Assembly: GCF_002869765.1 (NCBI RefSeq)
Contig: NZ_PNOR01000021.1
Coordinates: forward strand, 1-64,000
Source of the DNA: Deinococcus planocerae
Lineage (GTDB): Bacteria > Deinococcota > Deinococci > Deinococcales > Deinococcaceae
Direction of reading: 5' to 3'
Length of the DNA stretch: 64,000 nt
Part shown: in pieces, positions 21,124 through 34,416 of the stretch
Layout: every line of letters starts with the position of its first letter
Position numbering within the stretch: position 1 is the stretch's first letter
Position numbers and translations under genes: made by a program
Notes under the pieces: model-generated
What the model was told of the DNA's origin: nothing
The model's input: the letters and a program-made list of their open reading frames with translations, nothing else
The model's database searches: none

Positions 21124-22368
21124 ATGGGAAGGATGCGTGCTCCCTTCCTCCCCGCCCTGCTGCTGACCGGTGGCCTGCTCGTGGGGGCGACCGTCTTCGG
21201 CGCGAGCCTCCTCCAGCCCGAGACGGGCGCGTCGGGAAGAACCCCGGCGGCGTCTGCCCCGGCTCAGGCGGAGGTTGTCGAGACGGTCTCCGAGGGGGAA
21301 GCGGCGCCGAATGTCGTTTCCGCCGCGCCGGAGAGCGCGCCCCAGGAGGCCATTCCCCCGGCACCCGAACCCGAGGCCGCCCTGCCCCCGCCGCCCCCTC
21401 CCCTGCCTGCGTCCGCCAGCGTGTCCGGCATCCGGCACGAGTACCAGCGGCTGAACAACTGCGGGCCGGTGACGGTGGGCATGGCGCTCAGCCGCTGGGG
21501 CGGAGGGCTCGACCAGTACGACATCGCCCCGCGCCTCAAGCCCAACCGCGGGGACGTGAACGTCTCGCCGGAGGAACTGGCCTCGTTTGCCCGCTCGCAG
21601 GGGATGGACGTCCACCTCGCCACGAACGGGGACCGCCCCCTGCTCAAGCGGCTGCTGGCGGCGGGGTATCCGGTCGTCGTGGAGACGTGGTTCGTCACCC
21701 ACGACAGCGGAGGGATGGGGCACTACCGCCTGCTCACCGGGTACGACGACGCGAAGGGGGCCTTCAGCGCGCTCGACTCGTACCTGGGGCCGCTGTCCAT
21801 GCCCTACGCCCGCTTCGACGAGCTGTGGCGCTCCTTCGGGCGGACCTTCCTCGTCGTCTCTCCGCCCGAGCGGGCGGGGGAGGTGCGGGAACTGCTGGGC
21901 TTCCGCGCGAACCCGGTGGCCGAGAAGCGCGAGGCGCTGCGGGTGGCCCTGGCCGAGGCCGGACGGCGGCAGGACGCGGTGGGCTGGCTCAACGTCGGGC
22001 AGGCGAAACTCGCCCTGGGGGACGCGCGGGGGGCGGCGCGGGCCTTCGATCAGGCGTTCGCGGCGAAGGCGGACCCCACCCTCGACCCCACCCGATCGGC
22101 GCGCGTGGTGGGCGGGTTGCCGTGGCGGGCGCTGTGGTACACCTTCGGGCCGCTGGAGGCGTACACCCGCACGGGTCGCTACGCGGACGTGCTGCGGCTG
22201 ACGGGCGCCGTGCTGCGCGACGCGCCCGCCCACGAAGAAGCCCTGTACTGGCGGGGCCGCGCGCTGAGCGCTCTGGGCCGCACGGCTGGGGCCAAGGCCG
22301 CCTACCGCGAGGCGGTGCGGCTCAGGCCCGGGTACGTGAGGGCACAGGCGGCGCTCGCCAGCCTCTGA
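21124..22368 (+). CDS. C39-family cysteine peptidase with TPR repeats
   Basis: A 414-residue exported or membrane-anchored protein. An N-terminal hydrophobic segment (about 8-28) is followed by a Pro/Ala/Glu linker to about 98. A C39-like papain-fold domain follows: NNCGPVTVGMALSRWGG contains the nucleophile Cys, and GGMGHYRLLTGYDD contains the His. The C-terminal half (about 255-410) has TPR-like helices ('VGWLNVGQAKLALGDARGAARAFDQA', 'ALYWRGRALSALGR'). This may be a peptidase processing or binding exported peptides. ATG 21136 (MRAPFLP) is an equally good start. Confidence 0.82.
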   Translation: MGRMRAPFLPALLLTGGLLVGATVFGASLLQPETGASGRTPAASAPAQAEVVETVSEGEAAPNVVSAAPESAPQEAIPPAPEPEAALPPPPPPLPASASVSGIRHEYQRLNNCGPVTVGMALSRWGGGLDQYDIAPRLKPNRGDVNVSPEELASFARSQGMDVHLATNGDRPLLKRLLAAGYPVVVETWFVTHDSGGMGHYRLLTGYDDAKGAFSALDSYLGPLSMPYARFDELWRSFGRTFLVVSPPERAGEVRELLGFRANPVAEKREALRVALAEAGRRQDAVGWLNVGQAKLALGDARGAARAFDQAFAAKADPTLDPTRSARVVGGLPWRALWYTFGPLEAYTRTGRYADVLRLTGAVLRDAPAHEEALYWRGRALSALGRTAGAKAAYREAVRLRPGYVRAQAALASL

Positions 22369-22410
22369 CCGCCCGCTTCCCAAGGCGGCTCCGGTGGGCC
22401 TGCCCCGGTG

Positions 22411-22416
22411 TACGCT
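22411..22416 (+). promoter_or_regulatory. -10 element TACGCT of a leaderless gene
   Basis: TACGCT ends 7 nt before the ATG at 22424. Confidence 0.55.
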
Positions 22417-22423
22417 TCCCCCC

Positions 22424-23395
22424 ATGACCCCGCTCGCTGACGCCCGCCTGTCCCCGGAAGCGTTCGCCCGCGCCCGCGCCTTCCTGCTCGAACGGGGCCG
22501 TCCCCTGGAACGCGCCCGTTTCCTGCACGCCTTCGAGGGCGGTGGGGTGGAGGCCGTCCTGGACGCCCTGCGCGCCTACCGCAATCCGGACGGTGGCTTC
22601 GGGCACGCGCTGGAGCCGGACGTGCGCGCGCCGCACAGCAGCGTGCTGGCGACCTCGGTGGCGCTGGAGGTGCTGCACGGCCTGAACGTGGGGGCGGACG
22701 AGCCCCTCCTGCGGGGGGCCGTGGCGTGGTTGCGCTCGCAGCTCCGGGTGAGCCCGGACGGCACGGTCTGGCCCTTCCTGCCCCCGGGAGCCGAGGCGCA
22801 CCCCCACGCCCCGTGGTGGAATCAGGACAAAGAAGGGCGGCTCGAGGCGACCTTCGGGGGCTTCCGGGTCAATCCCCGCGCCGGAATCGTGGCCCATCTC
22901 CACCGCTGGCCGGGGCTCACGCCCGACGTGCTGCCGGAGGGGCTGCTCGCCCTGCTCACCGTGGAGACGCGCGACGACATCCTGGCGGGGCTGGAGCCGG
23001 GTGACGTGAATGGGCACATCGTCGCGTCCGTCTTCGCCCAGGCGCCGGAGGTTCCCGAACTTCACCGCGCTCCCGTCCTCGACTATCTGGACGAGGTGCT
23101 ACCGGGCCGGGTCCAGCGCGACCCCCACGCCTTCGCCGGGTACGGCCTGAGTCCCCTCAGCGTGGCCCCGACGCCCGCCTCCCCCCTGGCCCGCGCGGCC
23201 CTGGAACCCCTCGCGGCGGCCCTGACCCACCTCCTCACCTCGCAGGGGGAGGACGGCAGTTGGGCCCCGAACTGGTCGTGGGGCGGGCAGTTCCCCGACG
23301 TGTGGCCCCAGGCCGAGCGCGACTGGCGCAGCGTGCGGACGCTGGAGGCGTTGCTGACACTGCGGGCGTGGGGGCGGCTGGAGCCGGGTCTGTAG
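22424..23395 (+). CDS. Alpha/alpha-toroid protein (terpenoid cyclase/prenyltransferase-like)
   Basis: A 323-residue cytoplasmic protein with repeats of the terpenoid-cyclase/prenyltransferase toroid: 'ALRAYRNPDGGFGHALEPDVR' near 45-65, 'SQGEDGSWAPNWSWGGQFPD' near 275-295 and 'WRSVRTLEALLTLRAWG' at the end. It lacks a recognisable DxDD cyclase motif, so it is likely not a squalene-hopene cyclase. Function is unknown. It converges on the yidC operon, and the A-run hairpin after it belongs to that operon. Confidence 0.75.
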   Translation: MTPLADARLSPEAFARARAFLLERGRPLERARFLHAFEGGGVEAVLDALRAYRNPDGGFGHALEPDVRAPHSSVLATSVALEVLHGLNVGADEPLLRGAVAWLRSQLRVSPDGTVWPFLPPGAEAHPHAPWWNQDKEGRLEATFGGFRVNPRAGIVAHLHRWPGLTPDVLPEGLLALLTVETRDDILAGLEPGDVNGHIVASVFAQAPEVPELHRAPVLDYLDEVLPGRVQRDPHAFAGYGLSPLSVAPTPASPLARAALEPLAAALTHLLTSQGEDGSWAPNWSWGGQFPDVWPQAERDWRSVRTLEALLTLRAWGRLEPGL

Positions 23396-23443
23396 CGTAG
23401 GGCGGGGAGCTCGCGAAAGAGACCCCCTCTGCTCCACAAGCCT

Positions 23444-23474
23444 AAAAAACCGCCCCACCAACAGGCAGGGCGGT
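23444..23474 (-). terminator. Terminator of the rpmH-rnpA-yidD-yidC operon
   Basis: On the minus strand ACCGCCC (from 23474) pairs with GGGCGGT (ending 23449) and is followed by a run of T (23444-23449 complement). Confidence 0.8.
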
Positions 23475-23489
23475 CTTCGGCGAACCGAC

Positions 23490-25063
<1,574 letters not shown>

Positions 25064-25067
<4 letters not shown>

Positions 25068-25314
25068 GGGGTTGTCTTTCTGCCTTGCGGAAAGCGGTCC
25101 GGCACGGGGTCGAAGCCGCCCGGCACGAGGGGGTTGCAGCGCACCACGCGCCACGCGGCGAGCCAGCCGCCCCTGAGGGCACCGTGCCGCTCGACAGCCT
25201 CCACAGCATACTGAGAGCAGGTGGGGGTAAAGCGGCAGGTCGGCGCCGGTTTGCGCGGCGAGAGGTGGCGCTGGTACCCCCTCACGACCCGCACGAGTCC
25301 TCTGGCAGCGAGAC

Positions 25315-25318
<4 letters not shown>
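25064..25318 (-). CDS. yidD: Membrane protein insertion efficiency factor YidD
   Basis: An 84-residue YidD: '[14 protein letters not shown]', then '[19 protein letters not shown]' with the paired Cys residues, and '[17 protein letters not shown]'. It assists YidC at the inner membrane. It overlaps rnpA upstream by 4 nt and yidC downstream by 4 nt, so all three are translationally coupled. A divergent paralogue is at 50173. Confidence 0.93.
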
Positions 25319-25740
<422 letters not shown>

Positions 25741-25793
25741 GGCGCTGGTCTGTTCCGGAATGGCGATAGAGACCGCTCCTTCGCGGCGAAGAT

Positions 25794-25937
<144 letters not shown>

Positions 25938-26200
25938 CTCGGTGCTCTCCTTCTCGCGTCGGGGGACATGGGGCCCTTGCTTCCCGGCAACCCGCCGACC
26001 TTGTGCGCGAAAACTCGCCCCCTGGGGAGGCAAACTGGGGAAGTGTACCACGGGGGCGGGCGGGGCGGGAAGAGCGGGACTGCAGCCGTCACGCCGAGCC
26101 CCGGCGCAGCCTGTCGAACGGTGCCCAGGGCGAGGCCCTTCATTGCACTCAGGGCGTGTTTGAAAAGCCTCCTGATGGGGAGTGGAGCGCGTTGAGATGG

Positions 26201-26271
26201 CGCTTGCGTTCCCCCCTCCCAGCCTCTCGCGGTGCGAGCTGTACCAGTCCCCCACAAGGGGGGAGGGGTAA
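26201..26271. repeat. GC-rich dispersed repeat with internal insertion, copy B
   Basis: CGCTTGCGTT (26201-26210), then CCCCCTCCCAGCCTCTCGCG through AGTCCCCCAC to 26254; a 44-bp stretch recurs at 28821-28865 with a single mismatch. Compared with the repeat at 46637-46680, this copy has about 22 extra bases (CTCGCGGTGCGAGCTGTACC and two more) inside the C-run. Confidence 0.65.
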
Positions 26272-26293
26272 AAAGACCGTCCCCATCCTAGAA

Positions 26294-26407
26294 ATGAGCA
26301 ACACTGCCGCACTCTTCACGCCTCAAGGCGACAACTCCGACCTTTTCGGCCTGTGGGGGAGCCCGCATCCTCCCGAGAAGCCCACATCCCGCCAGAAGCA
26401 ATCGTAG
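26294..26407 (+). CDS. Possible 37-residue small protein
   Basis: ATG at 26294 opens [20 protein letters not shown] and continues as a Pro/Ser/Lys-rich tail ending SRQKQS. Composition is balanced, unlike the Arg/Pro/Ala-rich shadow frames of this genome, and base composition is lower in GC. There is no Shine-Dalgarno site; TAG in CCTAGAAATG is the only promoter-like hint. It ends 63 nt before mrp. Coding status is uncertain. Confidence 0.3.
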   Translation: MSNTAALFTPQGDNSDLFGLWGSPHPPEKPTSRQKQS

Positions 26408-26456
26408 TGCTTGCCCACTGTGAGGCCGTGTCTTGCCGCCTCCCCCCCGAACGCGC

Positions 26457-26463
26457 TACTAAT
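26457..26463 (+). promoter_or_regulatory. -10 element TACTAAT of the mrp operon
   Basis: TACTAAT ends 7 nt before the ATG at 26471. The in-frame ATG at 26462 overlaps the hexamer and is therefore unlikely to be the start. Confidence 0.5.
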
Positions 26464-26470
26464 GCGGGGT

Positions 26471-27520
<1,050 letters not shown>

Positions 27521-27521
27521 G

Positions 27522-28184
27522 ATGACCGCCGCCGCGACCTTTCCCGCCGCGCCCCTGCCGCCCGCGCCCGAGCGCACCAAACAGCGCGTCCTCGAACTCC
27601 TCAAGCGGCACGGCACGCTGACCGCCCAGGCGCTCGCCTCGGGGCTCTCGGTGAGCGTGCCCGCCGCGCGGCGCCACCTGCAAGACCTCCTGGAGCAGGG
27701 ACTGATCGAGACGCGCACCGAGCGGCCCGGCGGGCGCGGGCGGCCCCAGCACGTCTTCGGGCTCACCGAGCGGGGGGAGGCGGCCTTTCCGAAGACATAC
27801 TCGACCCTGTGCGTGGACGTGCTGCGGCACGTGGAGGGGCTGTTCGGGGAGGGGGCCGTGTTGCAGGTCTTCGATGCCCGCAGCGCGGAGGTGGCGGCGG
27901 GCTGGCGGGCCGAGGTGCCGGAGAACCTTTCCCTGGAGGAGCGGGTGCGGCATCTGGCGGCGCGGCTGTGCGGGGCGGGCTTCGACGCGGTGGTCGAGCC
28001 GGGCCCGGGCGGGGCGTGGTACATCGTGGAGCGCAACTGCCCGAACCTCACCGTCGCGCGGCAGTACGGCGAACTGTGCGCGAGCGAGTTGAAGATGTTC
28101 GTGAACGTGCTCGGCGTGCCCGTCGTCCGCGAGACGCGCATCGCGTGCGGTCAGGGCGCGTGCCGCTACCGGATCGGCCCTTGA
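27522..28184 (+). CDS. SufR-like Fe-S-sensing transcriptional regulator
   Basis: A 220-residue winged-HTH regulator. The DNA-binding domain (about 18-70) is 'TKQRVLELLKRHGTLTAQAL' followed by 'SVPAARRHLQDLLEQGLI', with the wing 'GRGRPQHVFGLTERG'. The C-terminal part has Cys 173, 186, 209 and 214 in NCPNL, ELCAS and ACGQGACRY, the layout of SufR, which binds a [4Fe-4S] cluster and represses suf genes when the cluster is present. Being in one operon with mrp supports a role in Fe-S homeostasis. No suf genes are in the window. Confidence 0.82.
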   Translation: MTAAATFPAAPLPPAPERTKQRVLELLKRHGTLTAQALASGLSVSVPAARRHLQDLLEQGLIETRTERPGGRGRPQHVFGLTERGEAAFPKTYSTLCVDVLRHVEGLFGEGAVLQVFDARSAEVAAGWRAEVPENLSLEERVRHLAARLCGAGFDAVVEPGPGGAWYIVERNCPNLTVARQYGELCASELKMFVNVLGVPVVRETRIACGQGACRYRIGP

Positions 28185-28207
28185 CCCGCACGCCCACCCT
28201 GTCCCCC

Positions 28208-28786
28208 GTGACGGCCACGCCCCAGGCCCTCCACAGCCTCGTCGCGTGGCCGCCCGAGGTGCTCGACACGTGGCTCAGGCGGACCCAGGAGCGGCTGGGC
28301 GTGCGCGGCTTCGGGCTGCCGCACCTCAACCTGCGGGCGCCCTTCCAGACCCCCCTCGGCGGCCCCGATCTCGTCGCCGCCTTCCGGGACGTGCTGCGCG
28401 GGCAGGAGGCGTTCGAGGTCCACCTCAAAGGCTGGAAGCGCCTGCCGCACGTCATTTTTCTGGAGTGCGACCTCAGCCCCACCTTGAGCCGCCTGCACAC
28501 CCGGGCCCTGAGCGTCGGCCCGTCGAGCCGCGCCCCCCACGACGGTGCCGACTACACGCCGCACCTCACCCTGGGCCTGGGCATCCTCCCCTGGGCCGAG
28601 GAGCTGCTGTGGGACGAGGTGAAGGGCCTGACCCCTCCGGTGGACAGCTTCATCGTCACCGCCCTGAGCCTCACCCGCGAGGAGCGGGGCGAGGTACTGG
28701 AACTGCATACCTTCCCGCTGGAGTGCCCGGAGGAGGCCGAGGAGCGGCGCCGGGTCGCGCGGGGGGCGGAGGCGGCGTCGGGGTGA
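28208..28786 (+). CDS. 2'-5' RNA ligase/cyclic phosphodiesterase-like protein
   Basis: A 192-residue 2H-phosphoesterase-type protein. The two catalytic motifs are HLNL (from 'GLPHLNLRAPF', about 38-41) and HLTL (from 'YTPHLTLGLGI', about 119-122). GTG 28208 gives VTATPQALHSLVAWPP. TTG 28181, overlapping the previous stop as TTGA, would add nine residues and couple translation. It is the third gene of the mrp operon. Substrate unknown; family members cleave cyclic phosphodiester ends or ligate RNA. Confidence 0.75.
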   Translation: MTATPQALHSLVAWPPEVLDTWLRRTQERLGVRGFGLPHLNLRAPFQTPLGGPDLVAAFRDVLRGQEAFEVHLKGWKRLPHVIFLECDLSPTLSRLHTRALSVGPSSRAPHDGADYTPHLTLGLGILPWAEELLWDEVKGLTPPVDSFIVTALSLTREERGEVLELHTFPLECPEEAEERRRVARGAEAASG

Positions 28787-28804
28787 GGCGGGGGTGCTGG
28801 TGGG

Positions 28805-28924
28805 CGCTTGCGTTGGTATGCCCCCCTCCCAACCTCTCGCGGTGCGAGCTGTACCAGTCCCCCACGAGGGGGACTCGCAGAGCTGCGAAGCAGAGGGCCG
28901 GGGACTGGTACAGCTCCGCAGGAG
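28805..28924. repeat. GC-rich dispersed repeat with 17-bp inverted arms
   Basis: GAGCTGTACCAGTCCCC (28846-28862) and GGGGACTGGTACAGCTC (28900-28916) are perfect inverted repeats around a 37-bp loop. The left side, from 28805, matches 26201-26254. The layout looks like a small non-autonomous hairpin element or REP pair. Confidence 0.7.
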
Positions 28925-29035
28925 AGGAGGCACACGTCACCGCCCCACCCAGCTCCACGACTAACCTCCCCGCGCCAAACCGCCTAACTAAAACCAGGCC
29001 ACCCGCGAGAGCAGCCCGGCTTTCCCTCCAACCGC

Positions 29036-30130
<1,095 letters not shown>

Positions 30131-30136
30131 TCCCGC

Positions 30137-30142
30137 AGTGTA
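30137..30142 (-). promoter_or_regulatory. -10 element TACACT of the DAHP synthase gene
   Basis: On the minus strand TACACT ends 6 nt before the ATG at 30130. Confidence 0.55.
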
Positions 30143-30207
30143 GGAAAGCCGCCCCCCGCAGGCCCCAGGCCGTGCTAGTCAATTGAAAAGACTTGTCCAG
30201 GTCCGGG

Positions 30208-30636
30208 TCAGGGACTCGGCGTCAGCCCCTCGCGCCCCGGCTCCGGCGTGTTCACCATATGGGCCGCCACCCGGGCGAGCGTCGCGTACAGTTCGCGGGC
30301 CTCGGCCTCCCCGATCTCCGGTGTCTCGCGCAGGGCGGCGTTCATGCACCCCAGCCACGCGCGGGCCCGCGTGGGCGTGATCTCGTGCGGAAGGTGCCGG
30401 GCGCGCAACCGGGGATGCCCGAACCGCTCGTGGTAGAGGGGCGGGCCGCCCAGAAAACCCGTCAGGAAGGCGAGCTGCTTCTCGGCGGTCAGGGTCAGGT
30501 CGGCGGGGAAGATGGGCGCGAGGTCGGGGTCACGGGCGACGCGGGCGTAGAAGCGCCGCACGAGCGCCGCGAGCACCTCCGGGCCGATGCGGTCGTACAG
30601 GCTGCCGCCCTCGGTGAGGGTCAGAGGGGCCGTCAT
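30208..30636 (-). CDS. Group II truncated hemoglobin
   Basis: A 142-residue 2-on-2 globin. 'GGSLYDRIGPEVLAALVRRFYARVARDP' begins the fold; 'FGHPRLRARHLPHEITPTRARAWLGCMNAAL' carries the proximal His segment and the conserved Trp of group II. Such globins bind O2 or NO and are linked to NO or oxidative defence. It is monocistronic, with a leaderless -10. Confidence 0.9.
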   Translation of the reverse strand: MTAPLTLTEGGSLYDRIGPEVLAALVRRFYARVARDPDLAPIFPADLTLTAEKQLAFLTGFLGGPPLYHERFGHPRLRARHLPHEITPTRARAWLGCMNAALRETPEIGEAEARELYATLARVAAHMVNTPEPGREGLTPSP

Positions 30637-30643
30637 GGGAGTC

Positions 30644-30649
30644 AGGGTA
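30644..30649 (-). promoter_or_regulatory. -10 element TACCCT of the globin gene
   Basis: On the minus strand TACCCT ends 7 nt before the ATG at 30636. Confidence 0.55.
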
Positions 30650-30698
30650 GCGCGGGGAGGAGGCCCGGCCTCCCGCGAGGCTCACAGACGACAGAGAA

Positions 30699-30732
30699 AG
30701 GGCGCGGGCCTCCATCTCCTCGCCCGCGCCCT
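30699..30732 (-). terminator. Terminator after the Tat-exported MBL gene
   Basis: AGGGCGCGGGC (30699-30709) and GCCCGCGCCCT (30722-30732) form a perfect 11-bp stem. On the minus strand it is followed by TTTCTCT, just beyond the stop at 30751. Confidence 0.75.
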
Positions 30733-30750
30733 CCTCATGTCAGGCCCCGC

Positions 30751-31755
30751 TCAGCTCCACTGCCACACCGTCGGCTCGAACTCGTAGTTCCCCGCGACAA
30801 TCCGGCGGATGTGCCCGAGGGCCGGGAAGGGGAAGTGGTAGCCCGTCACCCACATCTTGTCGGCGACCGCCTGATCGAAGAGGCGCTGGCGGGTGCGGGC
30901 GGCGAGGGGGCCGTTGGTGTCGAAGCCGATGTAGGCGCCCCGGTGCCGCAGGCTGAGGAGGAAGTGCCCGGCGGCGTCCCCAAAGACCATCAGGCCCTGA
31001 TCGCCGCTCCCGCCGCGCACCGCGAGGTGCCCCAGCGTGTGCCCCGGCGAGGCGACGGCGGTGAGACCAGGGACGATCTCGGCGTCCGGCTGGATCAGGG
31101 TGAAGCGGTCGCGCAGGCCGATCAGGTTGGCCTGCACGGCGGCGTTGGGGCTGGCCTGGGTGGTCCAGAACTGGAACTCCGAGGCGCCCATGACGTGCCG
31201 CGCGCCGGGGAAGGTGGGCTGCCCGCCCGTCGTCAGGCCGCCGATGTGGTCGGGGTGCCCGTGGGTGATGAACACCGTGTCGATGGCCGCCGGGTCGATG
31301 CCCGCCCGGCGCAGGTTGGCGACGAGCTGCCCGTTCGCGCCGCCGCGCCCGGTGTCGATCAGGACGCGGTTTCTCCCCGTCTCGATGACCACCGGGTTGA
31401 AGTGGTTGACCGTGTTCGTGGCGGGCACCCCGTACTCGGCGAGGGTCGCGGTGAACTCCTCCTGGCGGCCCGGATTGGCCCCCCAAGTCGGCAGCAGGGC
31501 GGCAAGCGGGGCGGTGCCGTCGCTCACGACGTAGACGGTGAAGTCGCCGACCCGCTGGCGGTAGAAGCCGTTGCCGTTGAGGGGCGCGGCTGGGGTGGTC
31601 GGGGCCGCCTGCGCGGGGGCCGCCGTCTGCGCGCGGGCGAGGGGCGCGGCGGCGGTGACGAGGCCCGCCACCCCCAGCAGGCGCAGGGTGTCGCGGCGGT
31701 TGACGGGTTTCTCGGCGGCTTCGGGCGGGGCGGGCGGCTGGGGCTGGTCGCTCAT
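30751..31755 (-). CDS. Tat-exported MBL-fold metallohydrolase
   Basis: A 334-residue protein. A twin-arginine signal (NRRDTLRLLGVAGL, about 19-32) precedes an Ala/Pro linker. The MBL domain has THGHPDHIGG (about 138-147), 'SPGHTLGHLAVRGG' and 'MVFGDAAGH'. Tat export suggests that folded, metal-loaded enzyme is delivered to the periplasm. The substrate is unknown; the domain resembles the lactonase/MTase-like MBL group. AGGAGG lies 8 nt before the ATG, so this gene has a leader, unlike many neighbours. Confidence 0.88.
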   Translation of the reverse strand: MSDQPQPPAPPEAAEKPVNRRDTLRLLGVAGLVTAAAPLARAQTAAPAQAAPTTPAAPLNGNGFYRQRVGDFTVYVVSDGTAPLAALLPTWGANPGRQEEFTATLAEYGVPATNTVNHFNPVVIETGRNRVLIDTGRGGANGQLVANLRRAGIDPAAIDTVFITHGHPDHIGGLTTGGQPTFPGARHVMGASEFQFWTTQASPNAAVQANLIGLRDRFTLIQPDAEIVPGLTAVASPGHTLGHLAVRGGSGDQGLMVFGDAAGHFLLSLRHRGAYIGFDTNGPLAARTRQRLFDQAVADKMWVTGYHFPFPALGHIRRIVAGNYEFEPTVWQWS

Positions 31756-31862
31756 GGGTGAATCCTCCTGGGGGTGCGGTGTCCCTTCGACATTAAACGG
31801 TCAACCCGGCTCCATGTGTGCGGTCGCCTTCGATGTTCGTTCAGGCTGGCGTGATTCCGCGC

Positions 31863-32495
31863 CTACCGGGGCTGGCCGCGCCTCAGCCCGTAGAGCGCGA
31901 GCCCCGCCGCCATCGCCGGGCCGCTGCCGAGCGCGAAGACGAGGGTGCCCCAGCCCACCAGCCCGCCGAGCGCCCACCCGAGGGCGAGCACGGCGAGTTC
32001 GATCCCGGTGCGCACCCGGGCCACGTCCCAGCCCGTCACCCGGCTCAGGCCCAGGATCAGCCCGTCGCGCGGCCCGGCCCCCAGCCCGGCGGCGACGTAG
32101 GTGCCCGTGGCGAGCCCCAGCAGCCCCACCCCGAGGAGGAACTGCGCCCAGCGCCCGCCCAGGGTCGCAGGGTCGGGCACCAGCGACCCCAGCACATCGA
32201 GGAACAGGCCGATCAGGAGGACGTTGATCACGGTTCCCGGGCCGATGGGCTCCCGCAGCCGCAGCGCCGTGAAGGCGACGATGAGCACGCCCGTCAGGAT
32301 GCTGACCATGCCGATGCTCAGCGGCAGGTGCCGGGTGACGCCGAGGTGCAGCACCTCCCAGGGGGCCACGCCGACCCGCGCGTCGAGCATCAGGCGCAGG
32401 CTCAGGCCGTACAGGAAAAGACCGAAGACGAGGAGAAAATACCGCTGCCACACGGGCCGGGCAGTGACGAAGGCGAGCGGGGCGGCGCGGGTCAC
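31863..32495 (-). CDS. YczE/YitT-family membrane protein
   Basis: A 210-residue membrane protein with about five to six hydrophobic helices. 'RYFLLVFGLFLYGLSLRLMLDARVGVAPWEVLH', then 'TGTYVAAGLGAGPRDGLILGLS', carry the YczE/YyaS pattern with the paired 'GxGPxD(G/A)' type turns. Function is unknown in the family (YczE affects surfactin export in Bacillus). GTG 32495 follows a leaderless -10. Confidence 0.82.
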   Translation of the reverse strand: MTRAAPLAFVTARPVWQRYFLLVFGLFLYGLSLRLMLDARVGVAPWEVLHLGVTRHLPLSIGMVSILTGVLIVAFTALRLREPIGPGTVINVLLIGLFLDVLGSLVPDPATLGGRWAQFLLGVGLLGLATGTYVAAGLGAGPRDGLILGLSRVTGWDVARVRTGIELAVLALGWALGGLVGWGTLVFALGSGPAMAAGLALYGLRRGQPR

Positions 32496-32502
32496 GCGGG
32501 CG

Positions 32503-32508
32503 AGGGTA
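32503..32508 (-). promoter_or_regulatory. -10 element TACCCT of the YczE-like gene
   Basis: On the minus strand TACCCT ends 7 nt before the GTG at 32495. Confidence 0.5.
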
Positions 32509-32625
32509 GCACCCCCTCCTCCGCCTCACCGTCAGGCGGCGCTCCACGGTAGACTTCCGAGGTTGCACCCTCGACGCCGCGCGAACCGGCTCGGGTGCCC
32601 ACGGAAGACACGGACAGGAGACACT

Positions 32626-33723
<1,098 letters not shown>

Positions 33724-33730
33724 GGGCACC

Positions 33731-33805
33731 GGGCGGAGGGCAGAGGGCGAAGGCTTCCCGGGCGCCCTCTGCCTTCTGCTTTCGGCCTTCTGCCCTCCGC
33801 CCGCC
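33731..33805. repeat. Heptad-type inverted repeat, GAAGGC family
   Basis: The left arm reads GGCGGAG GGCAGAG then GGCGAAG. The right arm reads GCCCTCT GCCTTCT then GCTTTCG GCCTTCT and GCCCTCC. Units are 7 bp and arms complementary. It directly follows the ychF stop and may terminate its transcript. Confidence 0.65.
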
Positions 33806-33824
33806 GGGGTAGAGTGCCTTCCCG

Positions 33825-34412
33825 ATGGCCGACCTGCCTCTCTCGCCCGACGCCGCCCCTCCACCCGCCCGCGAGGGGGTCACGCTCGTCGTGACGGAGT
33901 TCGTGCGGCCCTCGCGGGTGCCCGAGTACGAGGCGTGGGCCTCCGACCTCCACGCCCGGGCCGCGCGGCAGGCGGGCTTCGTGGGGGTTCACGTGTTGCG
34001 GGGCCAGGAAGGCACTCTGGCCGAGTACGTGACGCTGGTGCGCTTCGCCTCGCCGGGGGCGCTGGCGGCGTGGCGGGCGTCTCCCGACTATCAGGCGGCC
34101 CTGGAGCGGTTGCCCGAGTTCACGGCGGGCGAGGTCGACTACCGCGAGTCGGTGGGGCTGGAGGCGTGGTTCGACCGCCCGGCCCGGCCCACCGCCGCGC
34201 CGCCCCTCTGGAAGAACGTGGTGCTGGGCTTCGCGGGCGTGTATCCCCTGATCCTGCTGTTCACGTGGTTGTGCCGCCCGCTCGTGCAGGGCTGGCCGTG
34301 GTGGGCCGCGATCCTGCCCTCGGCGCTGCTGGCGACCGTCTTCCTGAACTGGCCGGTGCTGCCGCTGCTCTCGCGTCTGTTGCGCGGGTGGCTGTACCCC
34401 GAGCGCCGCTAG
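33825..34412 (+). CDS. ABM-domain protein with two C-terminal membrane helices
   Basis: A 195-residue protein. Residues about 20-115 form an antibiotic-biosynthesis-monooxygenase-like ferredoxin fold ('VTLVVTEFVRPSRVPEYEAWASDLHARAARQAGFVGVHVL'). Residues about 125-190 contain two membrane helices ('VVLGFAGVYPLILLFTWL', 'WWAAILPSALLATVFLNW'). The combination is known in bacteria as a membrane-bound ABM protein of unknown role. TAGAGT lies 9 nt before the ATG. Confidence 0.82.
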   Translation: MADLPLSPDAAPPPAREGVTLVVTEFVRPSRVPEYEAWASDLHARAARQAGFVGVHVLRGQEGTLAEYVTLVRFASPGALAAWRASPDYQAALERLPEFTAGEVDYRESVGLEAWFDRPARPTAAPPLWKNVVLGFAGVYPLILLFTWLCRPLVQGWPWWAAILPSALLATVFLNWPVLPLLSRLLRGWLYPERR

Positions 34413-34416
34413 CCCT

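Larger units (their letters stand above)
25938..26470. other. 533-bp region between rpmH and mrp
   Basis: This holds the rpmH promoter area, a GC-rich dispersed repeat (26201-26271), a possible 37-codon ORF (26294-26407) and the mrp -10. In many bacteria dnaA and oriC lie upstream of rpmH; here I see no dnaA and no cluster of TTATCCACA-type boxes. GTCACGCCGAGCCCCGGCGC (26088-26107) with GTCGAACGG nearby looks like another intergenic repeat type but has no second copy in the window that I found. Confidence 0.55.

Noticed and set aside
25938..26470. Origin of replication upstream of rpmH.
   Set aside because: No dnaA gene and no cluster of DnaA boxes are visible.
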